From assembly GCF_024362695.1 (NCBI RefSeq), contig NC_065406.1:12276001-12340000 (forward strand): DNA of 64,000 bases, in the 5' to 3' direction. The notes under the pieces are model-generated. The model did not search any database. It had not been told where the DNA came from and saw only the letters and a program-made list of their open reading frames with translations. Position 1 is the stretch's first letter. Each line of letters begins with the position of its first letter. This DNA is from Pectinophora gossypiella. Lineage: Eukaryota; Arthropoda; Insecta; Lepidoptera; Gelechiidae. Shown here piece after piece: positions 46,726-58,425 of the stretch. Both the position numbers and the translations under genes were made by a program.

Positions 46726-46976
46726 ATACAGGGTGCTAGTGACATCGTAACAAATACTGAGGGGGATGATTCAGACCATGATTCTGAGTTTTATATCAAT
46801 TGGATTTTTTCGTCGCAAAAGTATGGAACTGAAAATATTTAAAAAAAAATACTAAAATTTTCATGACTTTTCCGACAGGAAATTCCACTGAATTTCACAC
46901 ACACAACTCAACTCGACTCAGAATCATGGTCTGAATCATCCCCTTCAGTATTCGTTACGGTATCACTAACACCCAT
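46726..46976 (+). mobile_element. Palindromic MITE family D, first unit of a dimer
   Basis: Starts TATACAGGGTGCTAGTGACA and ends as its complement (TTACGGTATCACTAACACCC). The interior arms include GATGATTCAGACCATGATTC against GAATCATGGTCTGAATCATC. A second unit begins about 10 bp later. Confidence 0.75.
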
Positions 46977-46985
46977 ACGTACTTG

Positions 46986-47217
46986 CATGGGGTGTAAGTG
47001 ACATCGTAACAAATACTGAGTGGGGTGATCCAGCTGATCATTCTAAGTTAATATCAAGTGGAATTTTCCATCGCAAAAGTATAGAATTAAAAATAATTTA
47101 AAATATATAAAAAAATATCGTGAATTTTGCGACGATTCCACTTGATATTAACTCAGAATCATGGTCTGAATCATCCCCTTGAGTATTCGTCACGATGTCA
47201 CTAACACCTTGTATATA
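46986..47217 (+). mobile_element. Palindromic MITE family D, second unit of a dimer
   Basis: Starts TGGGGTGTAAGTGACATCGT and ends CACGATGTCACTAACACCTT. It shares its GTAAGTGAC start and CAGCTGATCATTCTAAGT block with the second unit of the 5.6-kb dimer rather than with its own partner. Confidence 0.75.
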
Positions 47218-47797
47218 ACCAGTCCAGTCCTTCGTGGATCGTAATAAGAAGGAGGAAGCTCAAAATTTTGTGCAGATTGCTGGTTTATCGAATGCCTACA
47301 TATAAGATGTAGATTTATGACTTGATACATAAGGTTTGAATTCTTTTTTTAATTAATCTTTTAACAATATTATAATAAATTGAATGTGATCCAATGTGTA
47401 AAGAGCAAGGCCATTGCGTCCGGTTTAGGAACAAAGGTAATATGTTTCGGAAAAATCCCCGAGTATAGTCTTGCCCTTCGTTTTAATAATACGACGAATA
47501 AAATAGAAGGGCTTGTCAGATTTATTGGTTTCCGTAACTACTAAAAATTAGAAACAATTATGGTTATTACTTCAAGGTACTGAGTACAAGGTGCGATGTG
47601 AGGAATTAGTGCACGGTCTTTTATGCAAGCGCTTTCCATATTCAAATGCAAACCATAGCTACAATAATTATTATATTGAAGTGTCACTTACTGGGTGAAT
47701 ATCAAACATTTTCATAATTTTCAAGTCAATAGTTAAAGGAACAGCCTTCGACCAATGTCTCTATGTTCGCTCGCGTCTGTTGAAAATTTTTTGACAA

Positions 47798-48179
47798 TAG
47801 GCTAGTAGATTCATATTACAACTAGTCAAATCAGTTATATTTTACTAAACGTCAAAACACGAAAATACTATGGAATTTGTATGAAAAAGAAGTGTGTGTG
47901 TGTGAGAAGTGTGTCAGGATCGAAGCAAATGGAATTCTATAGTCTCTGCTTACCCCGGTGGGAAATAGGCGTGAGTTTATGTATGCATGTATGTTGTATG
48001 AAAAAGCACAATGTGACGTCATACAAAAACTTGATAAAATGTCGGACTTATTATTAAGTAAGGACGTTTTTATTCATTATAATTCATAAATAAGTTATAT
48101 TGAAAAAAGAAAATGTCTTTACTTAGTAAGTGTACTTTATCAGAATTTCATTATTTAACTTTGACATAGGAAACTACCC
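47798..48179 (+). mobile_element. MITE family A copy interrupted by an RTE tail
   Basis: The two halves (47798-47889 and about 48007-48179) are collinear with 45827-46087. They are split by an RTE-type 3' tail (GTGTGTCAGGATCGAAGCAA ... GGTGGGAAATAGGCGTGAGT) flanked by the 13-bp repeat TTGTATGAAAAAG at 47877-47889 and 47994-48006, a target-site duplication. Confidence 0.75.
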
Positions 48180-48189
48180 AAGCAGCTAT

Positions 48190-49052
48190 AGGGCCTTAAG
48201 GATAACAATATTGGATTATCGCTAAATAATTAAGTTCTTTAAATGTGACAATTTTACTTCTTAAAAAAAAACATTCGCAAAAGGAGATACAATTTTCATA
48301 AATAAATAAGTCCGGTCGAATTTTAAGAAAAAAATATAGGAATTTCTTTTGTTTTAAATTAAAAATTAAATGTTATTTCTTTTTAATGAATAATAAACAA
48401 ATGGCGATATAAATGTTTTCTTGACGAAATGTGGCCAGTTATTTTATTAAGTAAGTACAAAATATTGTAAACTCCTTGCTGGTAAAGAGATAAAGAATAA
48501 TTTTAAATATATACGTACTCTTTGCCGAAATTGTTTTGCTCGCATTATTGTAAAAGGGTAGTCGGGTACTTTTGTACCAATGACTGGTTATTCTATATTT
48601 TTCAGCTATACGCTATGCAGCGTGGGTTAGTTATGTAAATATCAAATGTATGTAAGTAATATAATGTACGGACTGATGTTCCCCCTTAGCTTGCCCTTGC
48701 CGCTGATATCCAGGGTCAGGATCCGGGAGCCGCGCACGTCGCCACTTCGTAGTCACACGACTTGGGCAGGGATATCTTCACCTCCACCTCCACCGCATAC
48801 TTATTGTTCAGGTTTATCCTGGAATTGACCAAAATGTATTGAGTTGTTTATTTAAGAGTGCATTGTACACAGAACAGAACATGATGGCTATAGATTCTGT
48901 GTACTAGTAAGTAGATCTGAATCAAGATAATAATATATTCTCATAAATAAATCTACGTCTAACATCATCATCATCTCGCAGTAAGTCTCTGCCTACCCCA
49001 ATGGGAAATTGGCGTGATCTAATGAATGTTATGTATGAATGTACTTACATCT
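48190..49052 (-). repeat. Inverted duplicate of the gene 3 exon 3 region
   Basis: Read on the minus strand, this block is collinear with 55295-56270: upstream an RTE tail and TTTGGTCAATTCCAG, then the exon, then intron sequence including AAAACAATTTCGGCAAA, CATTTCGTCAAGAAAACATT and AAAGAACTT. The left end abuts the MITE at 47798-48179. Intronic parts have many differences and indels, so the duplication is not recent. The 55.8-55.9 kb copy has an extra segment (AGGCCTACCTGTACCTACCA region) absent here. Confidence 0.85.
48674..48818 (-). pseudogene. Frameshifted copy of takeout-like gene 3 exon 3
   Basis: The minus strand carries a 145-bp homologue of the 140-bp exon 55560-55699. It still has an AG acceptor (TTCCAG) and a GT after its last base, but relative to the intact exon it has a 6-bp insertion, a 9-bp deletion and an 8-bp insertion near 48739-48752. 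The last shifts the frame and leads to an early stop. The final part of the exon is almost identical to the intact exon. No neighbouring takeout exons are seen on this strand, so this is an isolated pseudoexon. Confidence 0.85.
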
Positions 49053-50146
49053 ATGTATTTATAATATATTTATATACATATAAAATGTGGTGTGAAAATG
49101 GCAACCCTTACCCAGAAAACCTTCATCATCTCCCTAGTGCTATCCCGGTTTTCACAGGGTCCGCTTACCTAACCTGAAGATTTGATAGGTCCGGTTTTTA
49201 CAGAAGAGGCTGCCTGTCTGACCTTCCAAACCGCGAAGAGAAAGCCTACGAAACGTTTTCTTGGGAATGTAGGTTTCCTCACGATATTTCTTTCAACGCT
49301 GAGCACGTGATAATCAAGGTATAATTACTCAAATATTTTCAGCTCAGGTATTAATTAATTATATAACCCCGGGGTATTGTCCTCTGGCATTGCACCACGC
49401 TATTGTGTTGCAGCGATCTGTTTACAGTGAGATAATTCTGTTACAAATCTTTATGTAACGCTCGCTGCGCCCGCGCCGCGCCGTGACCCGGTTGTTGTAC
49501 GTTTTTTATTAATCTTCAGTCACGGAAACAGTAACTAGGTGAAATTACTGAGTGGAAGAAAGTAAACGTAGTACCTATGCTATTTTATTTAAGACAAAAT
49601 AAAACTTCGTATCAAAAGCCGTAAATCCTCTGATTGCTTGTGGTTCCAACTAGGGGCCTTAGCCAAGTTGCAAACGATTACGAAAAAATGTCAGTGACAA
49701 CAATATACGGGTGGGATTTCAGGAAAGTGTTTAATGACAATGTTGTGGGAAATTGTATGAACTTTCATTCAGTGGAAGAACTTTTTTCTCTAGGACGCAC
49801 CGTTTTTGAGATATAAGCGAAAAACTAAAAAGTGGTACTTTTCCCCCTACCCCCTACTCCGGCTCGCCCCCTAGACGTGTGGACTTTTATTATGTTAACA
49901 CCCTAAACACCCTGAACACATTTCTGAAGAAAAACCTTAGGATCTCACGCACTCTATAACCATTTTTGAGGTATTTGTTGATCGAACTATATAGATATTC
50001 TTATGTCATTCTCTTACTTTTTGTTACTGTCGCATTTCGTAAATTGGGCTTTTTCCTTGGTCAAAGACAAATTATGAAGCTAAATTATCAATCTCATATA
50101 TGGCTAACCCCCATGCGCCTGCGGTACAGGTCCCACGCGGCGCGCA

Positions 50147-50249
50147 TCGCGAATTATATCGAGGGCTTAGACAAGCTGCCGTATGAGGTTTATCTACGTA
50201 GATAGCATTCGCTGCATCTATTGGTAAAAACCCTCGATATAATTCGCGA
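50147..50249. repeat. Perfect 19-bp inverted repeat
   Basis: TCGCGAATTATATCGAGGG at 50147-50165 is perfectly inverted at 50231-50249, with a 65-bp loop. It lies about 0.85 kb upstream of the gene 3 start codon in a short GC-rich patch. Function unknown. Confidence 0.65.
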
Positions 50250-51095
50250 CGCTCACGGTGAGCTGGTATTTGCGAGATTAGAAAACGACTGTCACAATTA
50301 AGTGACGAAGCGTTAAAAACACCATATTAACGTAACTACAGATAATCCATTAACAGCATCTTATTAACGTAACCAGAGTACGTAATGGAGGATATTCTGT
50401 CACTTTGCTAAATCGAGTTGTATGGGTTAGAAACTTCCAATTGCACCGCGTGCACTCCGAATATCGGAAGAAGACAGAACCAAAATACTGCTCATCGATC
50501 ATCCATATTATGTCTGTGTCCCTATCGGGGTGGTAGAGTCATGTCATGAGTAATCAGAAGGCAACTTGCAGCCAGAGTTGGTGCTGAAAAATTTGTGTGC
50601 AGTGACAGATTATCGCCTTACAACAGTGATAAACTTTATTCAGGATTTACTGCCATGACAATGTTTACTAAATAAATGTTATGCAAATGGAATAGGCATT
50701 CGATAGTTGCGTTTTTATTGAAGATCCGTGTAACAAAACTACCGTGTCATTTTATTACGTTATAAATGTTGTTATGCCATCTATTATTTCGGTAATCCCA
50801 TCACATCGAAGCTAAGTGGTAGTTACCAAAAATGCTTCCAGGAAAACGTCATGTAATAATCAAGGTTCTTTAAAGTTTGTCCTGTATGGGGCAACATTCA
50901 CTCAGGCCCGGCGCCACTCCTCCTCTACAAATATCTGTTATTTCGGCGCTTGCGCACACTTACAATCCAACAGCCACCAGTTGCTGGCCAATCAGAACAG
51001 AGTTCCTAATTTGAAGTTTTAATTGAAATTAAGAATAATCATTTTCAAAATCGGTTTCTTTCTTAATTTAAAGAATAAAATATCAATTGAAAAAT

Positions 51096-54000
51096 ATGGA
51101 AATGAAAGTGTTTATTTTATTTGCGGTGTGTGCTGTGAGTGTGTGCGGAAAAGTTACGCGTAAGTGTTGTTATTTTTATTTGTATCATTAGTTTTTGTTT
51201 GTAACCATATTTTTATTAGGTAATTTAACTTTTTATATATAAGAGCGATCCTAATGTAATCACCATGTGTTGGTACACCTTACTACCCCTTAATCTTTGT
51301 TAATAATTCTATTTATTATGTAAACTATTTTGCATTTTTCCTTAATTTGTTATGTAGCCGCACATAATTTAGCACTGCTCATTTTCCTCTTATTTTACTA
51401 TGTCAATGGCAACCTTGACCAACATATCAGCAGTCCCATGTTTAATACCCGGTCGGGTCAATTTGCGAAACCAAATTGAGTTTTTTTTAAATCAAAGTTT
51501 AGGTGTCTCATAGCTCATAGTACGGCGAGGTGCAGTGGGTATACTTCATTACGCCTCCTGTTCACAGGGGGAGGCTTGAGCTTAGTAGAGGGACGTAGTA
51601 CGTAGTGTTTATAATGTTGGATTATATTTAGAAAGAAAGAAAGAAACATTTATTACTTCCGGACACCACAGACACAGACAGACAGGTATATTACATTCAA
51701 CACAGGACAGAAACCACACGGAAATCAATACACAAAAAAAAAGAAAAAAAAAACAAAACAAAAAGAAAACAAAGATCAAAAATCATCAACAAAAAAAGAA
51801 AAACAAACCAAAATCATAAAAATAATAATAATTAATTATTCTTGCTCCTGTTATTTTCGCCGCATTTCTATTGTTTTTCTCATTATGAATCAGTTCTTTT
51901 CTATTTCTTCTTGTTTGGTCAGTCGTTTTTGAGAGCTTTCTTAATTATGTTGAGATTCCTTCCTAATCGTCACATTATTACTAAGTACTATAATGTTTCT
52001 TCCTAATATTACTGTCTCAATTTATTTATTCCGTTTGCATTTATGTCATACAAGCGACCCGCCCCGGCTTCGCTCGGGTGCACTGCTGAGGAAAAAATGA
52101 AATTATTTATGACATCACATTAAAAACCTCAAAAATAACAGTATTTCTCCACTATTTAATGGATTATTATAAGCCTATTGAACCACTCTATCTATTAAAA
52201 AAACGTCAAAATCCGTTGCGTAGTTTTAAAGATTTAAGCATAAATAGGGATATAGGGACAGAAAAAGCAACTTTGTTTTATACTATGTACTTAGTGATAT
52301 GTATATACCAGTTGAAGAACAATTCTGTCACAGACCTGGGAAAGCGGTGTGCATTAAGCTTAAGAGCTTCCTTGATCACTTGCTGATAATCTGTCTGATA
52401 GGGTATCTGCCGTGTTAGCTATCCGGCAGTTAGGAGAACACATACATACATAAAATCACGCCTGTTTCCCACCTGGATTTAATAAGCAGAGACTGTGTGG
52501 ACTGTGAAGTCCATTCGCTTCGATCCTGACACACTTCTCTTACTTCTTCCACATTCGTCAATCATTTTATACACGCACGCCGGTTCAGAGTAGATCATAC
52601 TAAGGACATCTCCAATTTGGTCAATATATGTCCTTCTAGGTCTTCCTCTGCCAGCCCTACTATCAACCTTCGCTTTATGTGTTGCTGCTGCTTTTTGTGT
52701 TATGAGAAAGGGGTGAAATATGCCCGAAATGTTGTCTAGTTAACATAAGATAACAAATACTAAGAGTTAAATCCTAAATACATAATAGAATGGCGATTTG
52801 TTGTGGTTGTAGTTGACCTGATTTAAGAATAAGATTAAGAATAAAATAAATTTACTGCCAGTAACAGTTTACATTTGCCTAACTTAACTTTTTTAAACTT
52901 ATTGTATAGGTTTGCTTCAGACGGTAGGAAGAATAGAGTCCATAGCCATAAGGGCTCTATACGTTAGGTAACCCTACTGCCAAGGGCTTATACGCAATGC
53001 AACAGGCTACGAACTGCAATCGTTTAGTAATGTAACAGTATGTAGGTCTGAGTATTACTAGGTATTACGTTTGCAGTCGACAGGCCTGCAACCGCCTTAG
53101 GGGTAGGCTCGACTGTTGGCGGTGAAGTATTTGTGTATTATTTTTCGGGTGTCAAAGAAATGAAATGTATAAAGAGGGTATAACAATTACAATTAAACTA
53201 TAACGACATTATAGCACATTTTTTTTTCACACTAAACGGGATTTTATTAAAATATATTGTTTTTAGAAGCCACATCCATACTTTTATAGTGTCTCATACA
53301 GATGTTGATGTGCTCTGCCTATTGTGTAAAGGACGGTAAAGAATACAGCGACTTTGAATTCACTACGTTATATTATTAATTAAGCTCACATAATTATAAA
53401 ACGTTTCTTGCAGTTGATCGTAGAAGAAGAAAAAAAGTATTGTAATTTTATGCATTAAAAAGTAAAAAAAATATAATTTGTTGGATGTTGCCAACATATG
53501 CTCATTTTATGAAGTTAAAAAAAGTTAAATTCGATGACTGCTTATTACTGCGTGAATCTAGCATCGCATAAAATCGCGTTGTATCATCTACATGTAATAA
53601 GCTAAGTAACATATTACGTACATCAACGGTAATAGGTATCATGCCTGGGCTTTTTTATTGTCTCGACAGCCCCGCTACCCGCCCGCAGTGGGTAGGCTCC
53701 CCTGCAATGGGTCCAAGGAGGTTCCGCTCGACTCCTTATTAGCCGCAATGCTTATGTTTATTTAATAGTATACACTGAATTTGTGCTCATGTATAATTCA
53801 TGTCATTTCGGTAACTTGTGCAGTGTGCTTATTAAATCGGTAACCTAATATTTTACTTGAATTGATTTTGTTTAGGTAGTAAGTACATAGAGTACTTATA
53901 GTTATTTTAGTGTTTTATTACTTAAACATAAAATACTTAGCTTCAAGGAAAAATAAGATTCAGCTATTCGACTAAAAAGTAGGAGAAAAACGGCTTGTTT

Positions 54001-57000
54001 CGCCTGATTCTATTATTAATTACGTTCTGGGTAAGGTCTGGTATAAATAGCTCAGTGGTCTTTTGAAATTAAGAATCATAATATGTATGTATGTATTATT
54101 CAACATTTACTTAGAAACTCAATTTTATCCTTCCACAGCGGACTATTTTCCACAATGCAAGAAGAGCGATCCCCAAATCGAGAAGTGCGTTCTGGACTCA
54201 GTAGAGAACCTGAGACCGAAGCTGAAGGGCGGAATCCCTGAGTTGAACATTCCTGCCTTAGAGCCGTTCACGGTGCCCACGCTGAAGCTGGACAGGACTG
54301 CTCCAAATCTAAGGCTGAAGGCTGTTATAAAGAACATGAGGGCTGTCGGTGGCAGCAAGTTTAAGGTCGAGAAGTTGAAGTGAGTTGGATAAGGTTTTTA
54401 TACATTCATCAAAAAATTCTTTATTCAGTAGGTAACATAATTACACTTTGAATCGTTAATTTTTACATAACGGAAATATCTTATCCGCCTAAACTACTTT
54501 ATGCTATGCGAGGAGAAACATTTGATAGGAGGTCAAATGACAAATATTTATATAAATATTAATATTTCCAAAAAAATCATAAAAAAATATATCAAAACTA
54601 AAAAATAAATTAAAAAACACATTTGCATTATCATTCGCCTTTTTCGCCATTTCAGGTCTCATTGCTATTTTAATATTGCGTTAGAAGTTGGGGTACAAAA
54701 AAGGGTGACGTAACCGTTCCAACGTAGGTGATCTCTTAAATTCTAAAACATAGCACGTAGTTAGCGAATCGTTTAGGCAATAAGAATTGTTTTTATATTT
54801 TTTTATTCTCATGTTTATGTAAATATGTACCTACCTGCTTAAGTGGACATTAGTTTGCTTCATATGGTTACCAACAGACTGGCGATGAACCAGATCAGTG
54901 GCACTAACTACGCTTTACTAAAACGTACTCAAATTGACAAGTCTAATATCAAATATTACGTTTGTAATCTTAACGATTTACATTCTCCCTACAAAGGAAA
55001 TCAAACAAAATTCACAAGAATGTAAATGGCCAATTCAACCACAACCGTTACGGAAATAATTTTGCGATCTAGATAATGGTTGGAAATAAGCAGTGTTATA
55101 TCACTATTATAGTATATATCATAGATAAACTGTTCCTGTGTCCACTGTGACTTCATTTTAACATTAAATAGACCACGTGCATAGCCAATATAATCAAATT
55201 CTTCCTTACCTACTTCCTACGTTAATAATAATAGAAGAGGTTGTGTCTGGTTTGGTTAGTATGAGATAATCAAATGGCGTGATTCGAAATAAGATGTAGG
55301 TACATTCATAAGGTCACGCCTATTTCCCTTTGGGGTAGGCAGTGACCACGGAATTCCACTTACTATAGGGATATGATGATGATATCAGATGTAGCTAATG
55401 TGAGATTTATTTATAAGAATATATTATTATCTTGGTAGAGATCTACTTACTATGGGTCTTTTTAGTACTAGTAGGTACACAGAATCTATAATCTTCATTT
55501 TCTGTTCTGTGTGCAATTAACTCTTAAATAAAGAACTCAAACGTTTTGGTCAATTCCAGGATAAACCTGAACAACAAGTACGCGGCAGAGGTGAAGATAT
55601 CCCTGCCCAAGTTGCTGGTGTCGTGTGACTACGACGTGCGCGGCTCCCGGATCCTGACCCTGGATATCAGCGGCAAGGGCAAGCTGAGGGGAAATTTCAG
55701 TTAGTACATTATATTACAAAAATTTAATATTTACTTACTTATTTAAGCAACCTGCGCTGTATAACAATAGCACGAAAATATATATACTAAACCTACCATA
55801 GGTATATAATCAGGCCTACCTGTACCTACCAGCAGCAGCAGGTCTACCTGAGTAGTACCTATACTACTCTATTCAATTCTAAAATATTAAATAATGCTAG
55901 CAAACCAAAGGAGTGCAAAACAATTTCGGCAAATACTGCAAATAGTTCGTATATTTATTAAATTATTCTTTTATTTTTACCAACAAGGAGATTACAATAT
56001 TTTGTAACAAAATATCAGGCCGCATTTCGTCAAGAAAACATTTAAATCGCCATTTAATTATTTTTAAAAATAAATAACATTTAATTTTTATTTTAATACA
56101 AAAGGCATTCTCATTTTTTCCTTGAAATTCGGCCAGACTTATTTATTTATAAATACATTGTAATCTTTTTTTGCGAATTTTTAATTTCATAAAAGAAGTA
56201 AATGTCACCATTAAAGAACTTTATTATTGAGCAATAATCCGACACTGTTGTCCGTAAAAAACCTTATTAAGCAAAATTGAATGATATTAAACTGTAACGG
56301 TTAGGTAGATTGATTAAGTAGGTTGTTAATTTCAATTATTTGTTTCATGACCTTATTTCTTTGATTTACCGAAGAATAATTACTTAGATAAGTACTTTGG
56401 ATTTAATGTGCTAGATTCGCACAAACATAAGCACCTAAATATTGATTGCCACAAAAAGTAACAAAATTTTCAGACGCTCAGTTTTCGTTTGTTCATAGTG
56501 CGGTTAAGTGTGATTGGTTGATATCATAGTCTATTCCGATTTGTAAATAATGTAACTACTTATTCCTATGTTGCATTGCTTTCTATAACCCCGATTATTA
56601 ACGAATTTTCCGGGCCGCTACTTCTAACGATAGGATTACTAGTACAAAACTAAAAGGAAATCTTTAGTTTCAATATCAAATGTAGCACTTTTGATCAAAA
56701 GTGACAACAAGTTGCTTTTTTATTACTTTCAACGATATAAATAATGTCGTGAGTTGCATTGTAGTTGCCGATGGTTCGAATCTCGGCTCGGGTTCTTAAC
56801 TACTGAATTTGAATTCATGTTTGCATCATAGATATTTTTTTTAAAGAACGTTAGGGCCCTGTGCCGAGCTTTTTCTTGCAACTTCTTTTCCCCGGCTATA
56901 CAGGTTGTGAGAAGCTGCAGTAGCTTTAGGCGGATGAAACGTTTGTTATGTAAAAATTGTCGATTCAAAGTGTAACTACGTTACCTACTGGATAAAGATA

Positions 57001-58425
57001 TTTTTGAATTTGATGTCACGTGGTTTCCAGGATTTGTGCCCGGTTGATGGCAATAGGCTCGCCCCCATATGGCACTTAAACATACCTGACGAGGAGTAGG
57101 TGTATTGTATGTACTATAAACCCCTGCCTACCCCTTCAGGGATATATGCGTGATGCTATGTTATGTTATATATACTTGTTGTTGTTGCTATTTTACTCAG
57201 AGAATAGGCCTGGCAGTTCAGAGGGGAAATGCTGCCAGCCTTTTGGGTGCTATGCCTCAGTGTGGCGCGCTGGAGGAGACATTCTATTTATAATAAGCTG
57301 GTATTGTTATTATTGATTACTTACATAAATTGTGATGTTCTCCCTTCCAGCTGGTATTACTGTAGTGGCGAAAGGCGTGGGCAAGCCGGTGGTGAGGGAG
57401 GGCGTGGAGTACCTTCAAGCAGATAAGGTAGTCATGAAGCTCAGGATTGGACATGGGCAGGTCGCCTTCGATGATTCCGAGCGACCGGTTGCTGGTGAGT
57501 GACCATGAATAAGGCAGAATAAGTAGGAGCTTTTTCAAACGTCTTAAAGCTGCTCGTGCACTTAGTGGAATGGGAGATTTTCCTTTTTAAAATATAGTTC
57601 TCAAGAACTCGTTAGATGGCACTTAACCAACTACGTTACTGGACCATTGCCATTTTAGCCAAGGATAGAAAAAAAACTTTCATTTTAATTTAAAAAATAA
57701 ATAAACGAGACAAATATTTATTTTCTTATTCTCATTCTCTCGGGACATTCTGATAAGATTCCATTTTCTTTCTTCATTATTTGTTACTTAATTTTATTTT
57801 CAAAACACAATCATTGTAAAAAATACGTTTCGTTTTACGGTTTCAAAAATAAAATTACAAATAATATAACGTTCTGTTCCTTGCAGTAACCTATAAAGTT
57901 CAGCGTAATCCAGCAGCTAGGATAAAAAAAAAACTCTCATTGGAGCGTACACAGAGTGATTTTGTATTGATTCCTATAGAAAAGCGTTCACTAAAGGTGA
58001 ACGCGCACCTAGGAAGAAAGAAAGAAAAAATATTTATTCGGCATACTCAACATAGGTGCTCCTAGACGCGTCTAGACGCGCCGCAGGATTCGCATGTGCC
58101 GACGTCATTGAATTTTACAGCAAAATGATTGAAGATTAATGAATGATGCGAGATGGTGCACTTGATTGACTAGCATGTGAAAGAATGAAATAAATTATAT
58201 ATTATAAAAAACTTAAAACTTACTCAAAACGTCAACCTTTGTATTAATAAATTAAATTAAATTTCCCTTCCAGCGGCGTCCGCAGCAGCATTCTTCAACG
58301 CGAGCCCTAACGTGGTGCTCGACATACTTAACCCGCTGATCGAGGAGACGGGGGCTGCGGTGCTCAAGGCCTTCGTCAATAAGGCCCTCAACGCCATCCC
58401 GCTTAAAGACGTCCTTTTAGACTGA
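51096..58425 (+). CDS. Takeout / JHBP-like secreted protein, gene 3
   Basis: Five coding exons: 51096-51159, 54139-54379, 55560-55699, 57351-57494 and 58274-58425. Intron phases are 1, 2, 1, 1, and the joined frame gives 246 aa ending in TGA. The signal peptide is MEMKVFILFAVCAVSVCG. Family marks are C28 and C38 (CKKSDPQIEKC), GIPELNIPALEP at 53-64 and the usual beta-rich middle; a third cysteine is at 124, not at the position used in genes 1 and 2. Exon 2 is continuous where genes 1 and 2 each have an extra intron. The C-terminal takeout motif (LFNGD-x-x-LG) is replaced by FDDSERPVAAASAAAFFNAS, so this paralogue has diverged there. The C-terminus is NKALNAIPLKDVLLD. No clear TATA box; a CCAAT sequence is at about 50989. 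Exon 3 has an inverted, broken copy 7 kb upstream. Confidence 0.93.
51637..51860 (+). repeat. Low-complexity A-rich stretch in intron 1 of gene 3
   Basis: Begins with (GAAA) repeats and ACATTTATTACTTCCGGACA, then becomes runs of A interrupted by single C, G or T. Probably the decayed 3' end of a retroelement on the minus strand. Similar GAAAGAAAGAAA starts occur near 58015 and 61803. Confidence 0.45.
52064..52308 (+). repeat. Dispersed repeat family F
   Basis: GGCTTCGCTCGGGTGCACTG, ACAGTATTTCTCCACTATTT and GCAACTTTGTTTTATACTAT closely match 8219-8472. In intron 1 of gene 3. Confidence 0.6.
52436..52690 (-). pseudogene. RTE-type LINE 3' end with C-terminal coding relic
   Basis: On the minus strand the sequence encodes GRGRPRRTYIDQIGDVLS, the extreme C-terminus of an RTE-like reverse transcriptase, followed by the 3' tail (TGTGTCAGGATCGAAGCGAA, GGAAACAGGCGTGATTTTAT). 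5'-truncated. In intron 1 of gene 3. Confidence 0.7.
55295..56270 (+). repeat. Exon 3 region of gene 3, partner of the inverted duplication
   Basis: This span (end of intron 2, exon 3, start of intron 3) is the intact partner of the minus-strand block 48190-49052. It begins just before an RTE tail (CACGCCTATTTCCCTTTGGG) and ends near TATTGAGCAATAATCCGACA. Because the RTE tail is in both copies, that insertion preceded the duplication. Confidence 0.8.
57003..57165 (+). repeat. Dispersed repeat family H
   Basis: GTGCCCGGTTGATGGCAATA, GGCTCGCCCCCATATGGCAC and CTACCCCTTCAGGGATATAT, ending GATGCTATGTTATG. Copy of 46512-46680. In intron 3 of gene 3, about 190 bp before exon 4. Confidence 0.55.

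Larger units (their letters stand above)
44129..51095. other. Intergenic region between genes 2 and 3
   Basis: No supported gene. It holds an RTE tail (44215-44293), MITE family A copies (45827-46087, 47798-48179), a dispersed repeat (46512-46680), the MITE D dimer (46726-47217), a nested RTE tail (47877-48006), the inverted pseudoexon block (48190-49052), a SINE fragment (49120-49330) and a long-armed hairpin (50147-50249). The stretch 44300-45820 holds nothing I recognise apart from a small 10-bp-arm palindrome at 45320-45344. Confidence 0.65.
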
